Assembly (NCBI GenBank): GCA_021845865.1
Contig: JAJZVC010000016.1
Coordinates: 1 to 56,255, forward strand
Reading direction: 5' to 3'
DNA length: 56,255 nt
Origin: Pseudomonadota bacterium
GTDB lineage: Bacteria; Pseudomonadota; Gammaproteobacteria; Burkholderiales; UBA9220
The notes below the pieces were generated by a model. That model searched no databases. It worked only from the letters and a program-made list of their open reading frames with translations, and had not been told where the DNA came from. Below are positions 47,684 to 56,255 of the stretch, in pieces. Each line of letters opens with the position of its first letter. The stretch's first letter is position 1. Position numbers and translations under genes: made by a program.

Positions 47684-48993
47684 TGGGCATTCCTTTTCCG
47701 GTCTTCCATGGTGGCGTCCAAGGCGGCGATATAAGCGTCAGGGTCGGTGCCAGCCAGCATCTGCATGCCCGACCAGGACGCCGCCACGCGGGCCTGGGCC
47801 TGGGCAAGGCGGGTGCGGGCTTCCAGCAGGTCGTCCTCGTGGCGGAAAAGGTTTTCCAGGGTCTGATTGCCCAGCTGCTGCATTTCCCGTTCCACCTTCA
47901 CTACCTCTTCCCGATAGCCCACCTCCTTTTCCAGTGCGGTTGTCTCGCTACGGGCCGCGTCGTACTGGGCGCGCAGGGCGCGGATGGCGCTTTCCGCCTC
48001 CCGCAGGGTGGCGCGAGTGGTGTCCTGGGCGGCCATGGCGTTGGCGCGGGCGGCATCCGCTTGGCGGAAGGCGGCCACTCCCAGGGGCAGCGAAATGGTG
48101 GCGCCGTAGCCCCAGGTCTCCCGGTTGTCGCCGCCGGGGGCGGCGTTGTAGCTGTAGGCGGCGTCCAACGCCACCTGGGGCAGCAGGTTGGAACGGGCCT
48201 CCCGAGCGGCGGCCTGGGCCGAACTCTCCCGTGCCTTGGCGGTTTTGGCGGTGAGGGTTTCCTCAGCCGGCGCATCGCGCCAACTGGGCAGCGGCACCGT
48301 CGCTGCCCGAGGCAGGAAATCCGCCTGGCCGGTGGCCTCGGCCAAGTTTGCCTGGGTGGCGGCGATGTCGCCGGTCAGCTGTGTTTCATCCGATTGCAGG
48401 CGGGCCAGTTGGCTTTGGGCGTAGCGGGCCTGCACCGGAGCGGCGCGGCCCAGTTTTACCTCGGCATCGAGGCGCTTGACGGTGGCCTCGACCCAGCCTC
48501 GGTAGGCGGACATGGCCTCCCGGCGGCGCTCCAGGGCCTGGAGGGTGTAGTAGTCACCCAGGGTCTGGTGCAGCTTGGCGAGCTGCTGGCGGCGGAAAGA
48601 CAGCCGGGCGGCCTCGGCCTCGCCGCCGGCCTTGTCCACGGCGGCGGACACCTGGCCGAAGATGTCGATGGGGAGAACGTAGGAGAAGCCCGTCACGTCA
48701 ACGGTATTGGCGAGAAGCGGCGCTGGAAGCGTGCCGGGGGCGTAGTAGCCCACCACCCGTGGGCCCTCATAATGATGGCGGCCATAGCTGATCTGCGCCT
48801 GGCCAAGGTAGCGCCCTCTGGCGGCGCCGGCCTGGGCCTCGGCCCCCTCGGCCAAGGAACGGGAGGCGGAAACCGATGGGTTTCCCAGGGCGGCACGCAG
48901 CAGTTCACCCAACTCGCCGCCCCTGGCGCTCCCGGACTCCCAGAGCAGGCTGGCCAGCAGGGTGAAAAGAACGTGGCGTCTCATGCGGCGCAT
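47680..48993 (-). CDS. TolC family outer-membrane efflux protein
   Basis: The 437-residue protein has a signal peptide (MRRHVLFTLLASLLWESGSA) and the long heptad-rich helices of TolC proteins in two repeats, including YAQSQLARLQSDETQLTGDI and QADAARANAMAAQDTTRATL. It is the exit duct of the pump. Two ATGs, at 48993 and 48984, are possible starts; neither has a clear ribosome binding site. It is the second gene of the operon, eight bases after the arsR-type gene. Confidence 0.92.
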   Translation of the reverse strand: MRRMRRHVLFTLLASLLWESGSARGGELGELLRAALGNPSVSASRSLAEGAEAQAGAARGRYLGQAQISYGRHHYEGPRVVGYYAPGTLPAPLLANTVDVTGFSYVLPIDIFGQVSAAVDKAGGEAEAARLSFRRQQLAKLHQTLGDYYTLQALERRREAMSAYRGWVEATVKRLDAEVKLGRAAPVQARYAQSQLARLQSDETQLTGDIAATQANLAEATGQADFLPRAATVPLPSWRDAPAEETLTAKTAKARESSAQAAAREARSNLLPQVALDAAYSYNAAPGGDNRETWGYGATISLPLGVAAFRQADAARANAMAAQDTTRATLREAESAIRALRAQYDAARSETTALEKEVGYREEVVKVEREMQQLGNQTLENLFRHEDDLLEARTRLAQAQARVAASWSGMQMLAGTDPDAYIAALDATMEDRKRNAQ

Positions 48994-49000
48994 TTTTTGT

Positions 49001-49363
49001 CTAGGCCGCCAGGCCGGACGCCACGCGCTCGGCGTGGCGGGCAGGGCGTTCCAGCAGGCGTTGCAAATCGGATTGGCTTTCGGCGGTGGCGGATTCCCCG
49101 ACAGCCGCCAATTCGAGAATGCGGGCCTGCCATGGCGGAAGTCCTTCTGCTAGGCGGTAGAAAATCCAGTTTCCGGCCCGGCGCGTGGAGACGAACCCGG
49201 CGTCCCGAAGGATTGAGAGGTAGCGCGATATCCTGGGTTGCGAAATTTGCAGTATATGCACGAATTCACATACGCAAGGCTCATTGGCGTGCAGCAGAAG
49301 AAGGGTTGCTCTTCTTATGTAAGCCTCGCGTAAGGAATCATGGGGTGGTTGCGCGGTTTTCAT
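49001..49363 (-). CDS. ArsR family transcriptional regulator with CVC metal motif
   Basis: The 120-residue protein is an ArsR/SmtB winged-helix repressor. In the recognition region it has NEPCVCEFVHILQISQPRIS, with Cys30 and Cys32 as in the E. coli ArsR metalloid site (CVCDLC). The third cysteine position is Val, so ligand affinity may differ. The DNA-binding helix is ISQPRISRYLSILRDAGFV. It heads the efflux operon and probably represses it via the palindrome at 49373-49393. Arsenic, antimony or another soft metal is the likely inducer, by analogy only. Confidence 0.9.
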   Translation of the reverse strand: MKTAQPPHDSLREAYIRRATLLLLHANEPCVCEFVHILQISQPRISRYLSILRDAGFVSTRRAGNWIFYRLAEGLPPWQARILELAAVGESATAESQSDLQRLLERPARHAERVASGLAA

Positions 49364-49372
49364 GGGGCTCAG

Positions 49373-49393
49373 TATATTCGCAAATTCGAATAT
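49373..49393 (-). promoter_or_regulatory. Palindromic operator of the ArsR-RND operon
   Basis: ATATTCG (49374-49380) and CGAATAT (49387-49393) form a perfect inverted repeat separated by six bases. It lies 11 bases upstream of the arsR-type start, in an AT-rich pocket of otherwise GC-rich DNA. ArsR-family repressors bind AT-rich palindromes of this kind that overlap their own promoter. Confidence 0.65.
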
Positions 49394-49442
49394 TTCAAGA
49401 AGAGCCCGGCGCCATCCGAATAGGGTGGCGCCTGTTTCCTGC

Positions 49443-50246
49443 TTACACCGCCAGCATGCGCTCGATCAGGTCCTTGACCACGGCGGGCTCGAAGGGCTTG
49501 TCGCAGATGCCGGACACCCCGGCCTGCTGGACGGCGGCGAGGCGCTCCTGGTCCTGTTCGCTGGATACCATCATGATGGGCAGGGAGCCCTGCCAGCTCT
49601 TGGTGCGGATGAACTCGGTCAATTCCCGTCCGTCCATCTCCGGCATGTTGTAGTCGGTCACCACCAGGTCGAAGTAGCCCTCGTTGACGATTTCCGCCGC
49701 CTGGCGGCCATTCTCCGCCTCGGTGATGTTGACGATGCCCAGGTTCTCCAGCACCCGGCGGATGAAGGCGCGTGCGCTGCGGCTGTCGTCCACCACCAGC
49801 ACCCGCAGGCTTTCCAGGTCGATGCCCGAGACGTCCAGCTTGAGGGTGTTGGGCTGTAGGTAGTCGAGGGAGGCGAGGAGGGCCGTGCGCAGGGTGGCGG
49901 TTTCCACCGGCTTGGGCAGGATGGCGCAGGCCCCGGCCTGGCGCACCGGCTCCAGGTAGTGGGGCTTGGTCTCGCTGGAGACCAGGATGAAGGCGATTTC
50001 CCGCAGTTGATCGTCGTCGCGCATGGCTTGCACCAGTTCGGCGCCGCTCATGTCCGGCAGGTGGAGGCTGCTGATCACCAGATCGGGAGGCTGGCGGCGC
50101 ATTTCCGCCAGGGCGCTCTGGGCGTCGGCGAAGGGGGTGATGCGGATGACGCCCAGTTCCTCCAGCCGCCGGGTGATGAATTGGGCCTGGACGCCGGAAG
50201 GCTCGACCAGAAAGACGCCGAGCTCGCTGATGGTGATGGAGTGCAT
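49443..50246 (-). CDS. Dual-receiver response regulator, first receiver degenerate
   Basis: The 267-residue protein has two receiver domains and no output domain. The second (about 145-267) is canonical: LVVDDSRSAR, Asp near 197 in VVTDYNMPEMDG, and Lys in GICDKPFEP. In the first (10-130), the acidic pocket is LVEPSG and the phospho-acceptor position is Ser60 in LVISSLHLPDMSG, though the Lys is kept in ILPKPVE. It may act as a phosphotransfer or allosteric scaffold. No kinase gene is adjacent, and uvrA lies about 100 bases upstream. Confidence 0.88.
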   Translation of the reverse strand: MHSITISELGVFLVEPSGVQAQFITRRLEELGVIRITPFADAQSALAEMRRQPPDLVISSLHLPDMSGAELVQAMRDDDQLREIAFILVSSETKPHYLEPVRQAGACAILPKPVETATLRTALLASLDYLQPNTLKLDVSGIDLESLRVLVVDDSRSARAFIRRVLENLGIVNITEAENGRQAAEIVNEGYFDLVVTDYNMPEMDGRELTEFIRTKSWQGSLPIMMVSSEQDQERLAAVQQAGVSGICDKPFEPAVVKDLIERMLAV

Positions 50247-50349
50247 GATATCCCTGGGAGGTTTGGTGTTGTTTGGCGCAAGGGTAACACGTCCCGCCAG
50301 TCAGTGCAGAACGGGGCGCCGCTTCTCATGGCCCCCCCCCCAGGCCCGC

Positions 50350-53169
50350 CTAGCGTTTCAGCAGCGGCTTCAGGTACTGTCCCGTATAGCTCACCGCGCT
50401 CTCCGCCACCGCCTCCGGCGTGCCCTCGGCAATGATGCGGCCGCCGCCGTCGCCGCCCTCGGGGCCCAGGTCGATGAGCCAGTCGGCGGTCTTGATCACG
50501 TCCAGGTTGTGCTCGATCACCACCACCGTGTTGCCGTGGTCCCGCAGGCGGTGGATGACGTCCAGGAGGAGCTGGATGTCGGCGAAGTGCAGGCCGGTGG
50601 TGGGTTCGTCCAGGATGTACAGGGTGCGGCCGGTGTCGCGCTTGGACAGCTCCAGGGCCAGCTTGACCCGCTGGGCCTCGCCGCCGGAGAGGGTGGTGGC
50701 GCTCTGGCCGAGGGTGATGTAGCCCAGGCCCACGTCCAGCAGGGTGTGAAGCTTGCGCGCCACGGCGGGGACCGCCTCGAAGAATTCGTAGGCCTTCTCC
50801 ACGGTCATTTCCAGCACCTCGTGGATGTTCTTGCCCTTGTACTGCACCTCCAGGGTTTCCCGGTTGTAGCGCTTGCCCTTGCACACGTCGCAGGGGACGT
50901 AGATGTCGGGGAGGAAGTGCATTTCCACCTTGATCACGCCGTCTCCCTGGCAGGCCTCGCAACGGCCGCCCTTGACGTTGAAGGAGAAGCGGCCCGGGCC
51001 GTAGCCCCGCTCGCGGGAGGCGGGCGTGCCGGCGAACAGCTCCCGGATGGGGGTGAAGAGGCCGGTGTAGGTGGCCGGGTTGGAGCGGGGGGTGCGGCCG
51101 ATGGGGCTCTGGTCCACGTCGATCACCTTGTCGAAGAACTCCAGGCCCTGGATGTCATCAAAGGGCGCGGGCTCCGTGGCGCTGCCGTAGAGGTGGCGGG
51201 CCACGGCGGGGTAGAGGGTGTCGTTGATGAGGGTGGACTTGCCCGAGCCGGAGACGCCGGTGACGCACACCAGCAGCCCTACCGGCAGCTTGAGGGCCAC
51301 CTGCTTCAGGTTGTTGCCGGCGGCGCCGCTCAGCGTCAGGATCCGCTTGGGGTCCGGTGCGTGGCGCTTCTGCGGCACCTCGATTTTTTTCTTCCCGGAC
51401 AGGTACTGGCCGGTGAGGGAGTCGGGGTTGGCCTTCACTTCCGCCGGGGTGCCGTGGGCGACGATGGTGCCGCCGTGGATGCCGGCGCCGGGGCCGATGT
51501 CGACGATGTAATCGGCCTCCATGATGGCTTCCTCGTCGTGCTCCACCACGATCACGCTGTTGCCCAGGTCCCGCAGGCGCTTGAGGGTGTTGAGGAGGCG
51601 GGTGTTGTCCCGCTGGTGGAGTCCGATGGAGGGCTCATCCAGCACGTACATCACGCCGGTGAGGCCGGAGCCGATCTGGCTCGCCAGGCGGATGCGCTGG
51701 GCTTCGCCGCCGGAGAGGGTGTCGGCGGAACGGTCCAGCATCAGGTAATCCAGGCCCACGTTGTTGAGGAACACCAGGCGGTCGGCGATTTCCTTGACGA
51801 TTTTTTCCGCCACCGTCTGCCGGTGGCCGGTGAACTGGAGCAGGTCGAAGAAGCGCAGGGCCTCCTTCAGCGGCAGGTGGCTCACGTCGTGGATAGTCTT
51901 GCCGCCCACCTTCACGTGGCGGGCCTCCCGCCGCAGGCGGGCGCCCTCGCACTCGGGACAGGGCTGGGCGTTGAGGAACTTGGCCAGTTCCTCCCGCACG
52001 GCGGTGGAGTCCGTCTCCCGGTAGCGCCGCTCCAGGTTGGGCACCACCCCCTCGAAGGGATGGCTGCGCTTGGAGACAATGCCGCGGTCGTTGATGAAGC
52101 GGAACTCGATGGCCTCCTTGCCGCTGCCGTAGAGGATGGCCTGCTGCACCTCTTCCGGCAGCTCCTCGAAGGGCAGTTCGATGTCGAAGCCGTAGTGCTT
52201 GGCCATGTCCTGCAGCATCTGGAAATAGAACTGGTTGCGCCGGTCCCAGCCCTTGATGGCGCCGCTGCCCAGGGACATGTGGGGGAAGGCGACGATGCGC
52301 TTGGGATCGAAGAAGGTGATGCTCCCCAGGCCGTCGCACTTGGGGCAGGCGCCCATGGGGTTGTTGAAGGAGAACAGGCGCGGCTCCAGCTCTGGCAGGG
52401 AGTAGTTGCACACCGGGCAGGCGAACTTGGCGGAGAAGAGGTGCTCCTTGCCCGTGTCCATCTCCACCGCAAGGGCCTTGCCGTCGGACAGGCGCAGGGC
52501 GGTTTCGAAGGATTCCGCCAGGCGCTGCTTGATGTCGGCGCGGATTTTCACCCGGTCCACCACCACATCGATGTTGTGCTTGTGGGTCTTGGCCAGCTTG
52601 GGCAGGGCGTCGATCTCGTAGGTCTCCCCGTCCACCCGCAGGCGCACGAAGCCCTGGGCCCGCAGCTCGTCGAACAGGTCGTGGAACTCGCCCTTGCGCT
52701 CCGCCACCACCGGCGACAGGATCATCAGCTTGGTGTCCTCCGGCAGTTCCAGCGCCGCGTCCACCATCTGGGACACGCTCTGGGCGGCGAGCAGGATGTT
52801 GTGGTCCGGGCAGTAGGGGTCCCCGGCGCGGGCGTAGAGGAGGCGCAGGTAGTCGTGGATTTCCGTCACCGTGCCCACCGTGGAGCGGGGGTTATGGCTG
52901 GTGGCCTTCTGCTCGATGGAAATGGCCGGGGACAGGCCTTCGATGGAATCCACGTCGGGCTTTTCCAGGCGCTGCAAAAATTGCCGCGCGTAGGCGGAGA
53001 GGGATTCCACGTAGCGGCGCTGGCCCTCGGCGTAGAGGGTGTCGAAGGCCAGGGACGACTTGCCGGAGCCGGACAGGCCGGTGACCACCACCAGCTGGTC
53101 CCGGGGAATGTCCAGGTTGACGTTCTTCAGGTTGTGGGTGCGGGCGCCGCGGATTTTGATGTAGTGCAT
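50350..53169 (-). CDS. uvrA: Excinuclease ABC subunit A
   Basis: UvrA is the damage-recognition ATPase of nucleotide excision repair. The 939-residue protein has two ABC modules (Walker [17 protein letters not shown] and [16 protein letters not shown], signatures [12 protein letters not shown] and [12 protein letters not shown]). Two zinc-binding CxxC pairs are visible: CPVCNYS with CPKCDGLG, and CEACQGDG with CDVCKGKR. The length matches the family (about 940). A TATAGT hexamer at 53203-53208 on the minus strand may be its -10; no LexA box is evident. Confidence 0.98.
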   Translation of the reverse strand: MHYIKIRGARTHNLKNVNLDIPRDQLVVVTGLSGSGKSSLAFDTLYAEGQRRYVESLSAYARQFLQRLEKPDVDSIEGLSPAISIEQKATSHNPRSTVGTVTEIHDYLRLLYARAGDPYCPDHNILLAAQSVSQMVDAALELPEDTKLMILSPVVAERKGEFHDLFDELRAQGFVRLRVDGETYEIDALPKLAKTHKHNIDVVVDRVKIRADIKQRLAESFETALRLSDGKALAVEMDTGKEHLFSAKFACPVCNYSLPELEPRLFSFNNPMGACPKCDGLGSITFFDPKRIVAFPHMSLGSGAIKGWDRRNQFYFQMLQDMAKHYGFDIELPFEELPEEVQQAILYGSGKEAIEFRFINDRGIVSKRSHPFEGVVPNLERRYRETDSTAVREELAKFLNAQPCPECEGARLRREARHVKVGGKTIHDVSHLPLKEALRFFDLLQFTGHRQTVAEKIVKEIADRLVFLNNVGLDYLMLDRSADTLSGGEAQRIRLASQIGSGLTGVMYVLDEPSIGLHQRDNTRLLNTLKRLRDLGNSVIVVEHDEEAIMEADYIVDIGPGAGIHGGTIVAHGTPAEVKANPDSLTGQYLSGKKKIEVPQKRHAPDPKRILTLSGAAGNNLKQVALKLPVGLLVCVTGVSGSGKSTLINDTLYPAVARHLYGSATEPAPFDDIQGLEFFDKVIDVDQSPIGRTPRSNPATYTGLFTPIRELFAGTPASRERGYGPGRFSFNVKGGRCEACQGDGVIKVEMHFLPDIYVPCDVCKGKRYNRETLEVQYKGKNIHEVLEMTVEKAYEFFEAVPAVARKLHTLLDVGLGYITLGQSATTLSGGEAQRVKLALELSKRDTGRTLYILDEPTTGLHFADIQLLLDVIHRLRDHGNTVVVIEHNLDVIKTADWLIDLGPEGGDGGGRIIAEGTPEAVAESAVSYTGQYLKPLLKR

Positions 53170-53376
53170 GGTGCTGCTCAGGGGGAAAAGGCCAATCCGC
53201 TACTATACGGAATTTTGGGGGGGAAGCTCAAATCGGTTCAGGGGTGGAGGGCTGGGAGCGGTCTGGTATTTCTGCGGGTGCCGGGAAAGGAGACAACGCT
53301 TAGGGTGTCGGAGTAAGAGAAGGCGTGGACGTGAAAAGCAAAGCGAGGCAGGTCGCTTTTAACTCCCTTGGTATGC

Positions 53377-55188
53377 TCACACGATGAGCCGCCCAACCAG
53401 CTCGGTCATGTTCGAGTAGGTAATGAAAACCTCATGTGTGGCGCGTGTGATGGCGACGTAGGTCAGTCGCACGTCATCTTCCGGGTTTTCCGATTTCAGC
53501 GCTCCCAATCCGCCTATCGCCACGCAGGGGAATTCCAGCCCCTTGGCATTGTGCATGGAAAGTAGCCGCACCGCGTCCCGCTCCGCCTGCATGCGGTTGC
53601 CGTGGCTCTTTGCCACATCGCATGGCACACCGTGCTTTACCAAGGTATTCTCAAAACGCTCGCCGATGTAGTGTGCCGGATAGAGTACCGCCATCTGTGC
53701 CCAATGGTAACCGGCGGACTTACGTCCCAGTAGCCATTCCGCTATCGCGTGCGCCTCGCCATCGTAATTCACACATTTGCGCACCACTGGCTCCACGCCT
53801 TGGCGCCCTGCGTCTTCCGGCAGCAGGATTGCGTCCTCGTCGTCCGCGCACACACCTGGCGCGCCAATTACGTCAGCGGCGAACTTGCGCGCAAAACGCA
53901 GGGTCTGCGCCGTATTGCGGTAATTCACCTTGAGCACCGTGGTGCGCCCCGCCGCCTCGATGCCCAGTTGCTTCCACACCGGGCGCTTGCGTCCCTTGTA
54001 GATCGCCTGTGCATCATCGTAAACAATCATCAGCGCACGCGTATCCGGGTTGACCATGCGTGCTGCCAGTGCCAGCCATTGCGGCTCGAAATCGTGCGCC
54101 TCATCTATCAGCACCGCGTCGTACTGCCCGCCGGGAATCAGGCCGCGTTCGGCGGCATCGAGCACGTTGTTCACCCAAGTTTCCATACGCTGGTCGAAAT
54201 CAGGAATCTCTTTCTCGCCTGGTGCAGGCAGGTCATAGGTACGCAACATCTTTCCGCACCAGCGGTGAAAGGTGGAGACGATCACCTTGTCTTCCACGCC
54301 GCGATCCTGCATCGCATTTTCCAGCCGTCCCGCAATACCGTTGGCGTAGCTCAACAGCAACACGGGACGGCTCGCCGCCCGAGCTATCTGTTCAGCGCGG
54401 AACGCCAGAATCAGCGTTTTTCCCGAGCCCGCCACGCCGCGCACGATGCGGTGCCCCTCGCCCATGCTACGCGCGACCAACTCCTGCTGCATATCCATCA
54501 CTTGCAGCATGCGGTCGTCGGCGGGAGATACCTCGGTTTCCTCGTCCAGTGGCAAGGCAAGTTGGGTGACACGAATTTCCGGGAACAGTAGTGCGCGCAT
54601 ACGGTCAATCTGCGGCAGCGACAGGGCTGGCCCGAGGCGCGGTGAAACCATGCGCCACAACCGTTGGCGGAAAGCATCGGCGTCAGCATTTCCCGCCATC
54701 TCGTCGCGGAAGATGCAGCGCTCCGGCGGAAACACTTCGCGCAAATCCGTCTGCTCGAACTGCTTGCGTGTAATCTCAGTGAATGCAACGCCATGACCGA
54801 AGGCAAACGCTGGCTTCCCTTTGAAGCCGCCACTCTCGATGAGCAGCAAGGGATCGCCTTTCAAGGTATCCACCACATTGAACATGTAGCCGCGCACCTG
54901 CTCGAACGGATTCTCTACCGAGATCGTCCCCCTGTCGGTCAGCAGTTCCACCTGCGTTTTGTTTGCGCGGGAAATCGTGTCGAGATGCCAGTCCTTCACC
55001 TCCAGTACCACGATGCCTTGCTGCGGATGCAGTACCACAAAATCCGGGTGCTTGCCGAACGGTCCGACCGGGAGGTTGTGCCATACCCAGGCGTTGTCTT
55101 CGAGAAAATCCTTCAGTCGCTCGGCCAAGCGCAATTCCCCGCGAGCATCGAAACGTGCGGAGCCGAGGGAGGGGATAAGGGTAGCCAT
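53377..55188 (-). CDS. NERD-domain superfamily 1 helicase
   Basis: The 603-residue protein joins an N-terminal NERD nuclease-like domain (about 15-130) to a UvrD/Rep-type superfamily 1 helicase. NERD residues include Asp49 in KHPDFVVLHPQQ and VVLEVKDWH (Glu63, Lys65), a PD-(D/E)xK-like set. Helicase motifs are GVAGSGKTLIL (I), LIDEAHDFEPQW (II), VNYRNTAQTLRFA (IV region), SMHNAKGLEFPCV (V) and YVAITRATHEVFI (VI). Base composition and codon use are less GC-rich than the neighbours, suggesting transfer. DNA repair or phage defence are both plausible. Confidence 0.9.
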   Translation of the reverse strand: MATLIPSLGSARFDARGELRLAERLKDFLEDNAWVWHNLPVGPFGKHPDFVVLHPQQGIVVLEVKDWHLDTISRANKTQVELLTDRGTISVENPFEQVRGYMFNVVDTLKGDPLLLIESGGFKGKPAFAFGHGVAFTEITRKQFEQTDLREVFPPERCIFRDEMAGNADADAFRQRLWRMVSPRLGPALSLPQIDRMRALLFPEIRVTQLALPLDEETEVSPADDRMLQVMDMQQELVARSMGEGHRIVRGVAGSGKTLILAFRAEQIARAASRPVLLLSYANGIAGRLENAMQDRGVEDKVIVSTFHRWCGKMLRTYDLPAPGEKEIPDFDQRMETWVNNVLDAAERGLIPGGQYDAVLIDEAHDFEPQWLALAARMVNPDTRALMIVYDDAQAIYKGRKRPVWKQLGIEAAGRTTVLKVNYRNTAQTLRFARKFAADVIGAPGVCADDEDAILLPEDAGRQGVEPVVRKCVNYDGEAHAIAEWLLGRKSAGYHWAQMAVLYPAHYIGERFENTLVKHGVPCDVAKSHGNRMQAERDAVRLLSMHNAKGLEFPCVAIGGLGALKSENPEDDVRLTYVAITRATHEVFITYSNMTELVGRLIV

Positions 55189-55540
55189 AAATTAAGATGG
55201 CGGTAGAATTAAGGATAAAGTGCAACCCTAACCTTCCTGAGTTGCATCCGTCAAACAGGGGCATCTCATTGATTGGGTAATCGTAAAATCGTAAAAGGGA
55301 GCGTGCATGTGAAAGGCCTTTGCTAGTGCGTCCAGGCGAACCAGGAAGTATTCCCGCATGGTTTTCCGAGATGTACAGGCCTAAGGAAACACTGCATAAA
55401 TGGCTGCGCGGACAAATCGCGGCGTCGCGTGCTCATTCGCGCCTCAACGATAATCCACGGTGTCTACTTCTTTCGACAGCTTAATGCAAGGATAGCCTGC
55501 TAAAATAGTCGGCTTCTTCAACCACCCGGCTTCCAACGGA
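55189..55540. other. 352-base region without a gene, upstream of the MFS transporter
   Basis: The gap is AT-richer on its left. It contains a short tandem ATCGTAAA repeat (about 55281-55297) and a stretch near 55381 (CTAAGGAAACACTGCATAAA) that faintly resembles an insertion-sequence end, but no matching end or transposase is present. The MFS promoter lies at its right edge. Confidence 0.55.
55498..55506 (+). promoter_or_regulatory. Extended -10 promoter (TGCTAAAAT) of the MFS gene
   Basis: TGC followed by TAAAAT lies 34 bases before the MFS start, placing transcription near 55513. It is identical to the element before yajC. Confidence 0.5.
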
Positions 55541-56255
55541 ATGCAAACCAGCGACAAAATGACCCCCCTGGAACAACGCGCCACCTTCGGCTTGGCCGGC
55601 ATTTTCGGCCTGCGCATGCTGGGCCTGTTCCTGATCCTGCCGATTTTCGCCATTTACGCCGAGGGCCTGCCCGGCGGCACGGACCATGCCAAGGTGGGCC
55701 TGGCCCTGGGCATGTACGGCCTGACCCAGGCCTGCCTGCAATTGCCCTACGGCATGGCGGCGGACCGCTGGGGGCGCAAGCGGGTGATTTATTTCGGCCT
55801 AGCCCTGTTCGCCCTGGGCAGCTTCATCGCCGGGGCGGCCCACGACCTCAACCTGATCATCCTCGGCCGCGCCATCCAGGGCGCCGGCGCCATCTCCGCC
55901 GCCGTCACCGCCCTTCTGGCGGACCTGACCCGGGAGGAGCACCGCACCCACGCCATGGCCATGATCGGTTCCACCATCGGCCTGACCTTCGCCGTTTCCC
56001 TCGTGGCGGGCCCCGCCCTCTACCAGTGGATCGGCGTGCCCGGCATCTTCGACCTCACCGGGGTGCTGGCCCTGCTGGCGGTGGTGGTGGTGGCGAAGGT
56101 GATTCCCGACCCCAAGGACAGCCATTTCCACTCCGACGCCGAGGCCAAGCCGGCGCGGCTGAAGGAAGTGCTGCGGGATGTCCAGCTGCTGCGCCTCAAT
56201 TTCGGCATCTTCGCCCTCCACGCCGCCCAGATGGCGATGTTCGTGGTGATTCCCT
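55541..56255 (+). CDS. Major facilitator superfamily transporter (partial, YajR-like)
   Basis: The first 238 residues are visible; the gene runs off the window. Six or so membrane helices are seen, with the MFS motif A in GMAADRWGRKRVIYFG (about residues 67-82) and RAIQGAGAISAAVTALLADL in helix 4. The start FGLAGIFGLRMLGLFLILPIFAIYA (written in two parts: FGLAGIFGLRMLG and LFLILPIFAIYA) is typical of the YajR-type proton-coupled exporters. The missing C-terminal half would show whether a YAM domain is present. The substrate is unknown. Confidence 0.9.
   Translation, partial: MQTSDKMTPLEQRATFGLAGIFGLRMLGLFLILPIFAIYAEGLPGGTDHAKVGLALGMYGLTQACLQLPYGMAADRWGRKRVIYFGLALFALGSFIAGAAHDLNLIILGRAIQGAGAISAAVTALLADLTREEHRTHAMAMIGSTIGLTFAVSLVAGPALYQWIGVPGIFDLTGVLALLAVVVVAKVIPDPKDSHFHSDAEAKPARLKEVLRDVQLLRLNFGIFALHAAQMAMFVVIP

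Noticed and set aside
50332..50341. Run of ten C residues downstream of uvrA.
   Set aside because: It lies outside coding sequence, so phase variation by slippage in a gene is not supported; it may also be sequencing-sensitive.
53170..53376. Possible LexA-controlled promoter for uvrA.
   Set aside because: I could not find a CTGT-N8-ACAG SOS box in the gap; only a TATAGT -10-like hexamer is present.
55381..55400. Short stretch resembling an insertion-sequence end.
   Set aside because: There is no matching inverted end, no target duplication and no transposase remnant nearby.

Overview
The window is 56.3 kb of GC-rich chromosomal DNA, densely packed with genes in both orientations. The gene content points to a betaproteobacterium, though I cannot name a genus: queA and tgt near yajC-secD-secF, aconitase B, purB, a CbbP/PrkB-type phosphoribulokinase, a complete kdp locus, and proteins of the CnoX, YgiQ and YecA families. 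No rRNA, CRISPR array, prophage or intact insertion sequence is visible. One tRNA gene, tRNA-Leu(CAA), is present.

Layout. 1-2.3 kb: membrane-bound HD-GYP signalling protein. 2.3-10.9 kb: tRNA-Leu, then the queuosine genes queA and tgt, separated by an NfeD/SPFH membrane pair and a VapBC-type toxin-antitoxin pair whose toxin stop codon overlaps the tgt start; then a GNAT acetyltransferase and yajC-secD-secF. 11-15.2 kb: TonB-dependent receptor, DedA protein, sulfide:quinone-reductase-like flavoprotein and a small membrane protein. 15.2-23.5 kb: response regulator, CnoX-like thioredoxin, an Arg/Asp-rich exported protein, an EAL-CBS-GGDEF protein, a cyclase-family hydrolase, purB, an HPP-CBS membrane protein and an Fe-S-type uracil-DNA glycosylase. 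23.6-26.8 kb: acnB and a glutathione S-transferase. 26.8-35.1 kb: the kdp potassium-uptake locus with its sensor kinase and regulator. It is preceded by four helically phased TTTATC repeats and starts with an extra 30-residue membrane peptide ahead of kdpF. 35.2-43 kb: molybdopterin-domain protein, flavin reductase, MEKHLA protein, YgiQ radical SAM protein, SEC-C protein, phosphoribulokinase and a glycine-zipper lipoprotein. 42.7-49.4 kb: a minus-strand operon ArsR-TolC-MFP-RND, then a cysteine-less thioredoxin-fold protein and a potassium-channel-like protein. 49.4-56.3 kb: dual-receiver regulator, uvrA, a NERD-helicase of lower GC content, and the start of an MFS transporter.

How the genes work together. 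QueA and Tgt act in queuosine modification of tRNA. YajC/SecD/SecF drive protein export. KdpFABC with KdpD/KdpE forms a self-contained potassium-scavenging module whose promoter carries what look like two tandem KdpE dimer sites. The ArsR-led operon looks like a metal- or metalloid-responsive tripartite efflux pump with two unusual distal partners joined by GTGA stop/start overlaps; it is the best candidate here for an undescribed system. Other points of interest are the toxin-antitoxin pair wedged in front of tgt with a divergent 30-residue peptide gene, a phosphoribulokinase with an altered P-loop, and a regulator whose first receiver domain has lost its phospho-acceptor aspartate.
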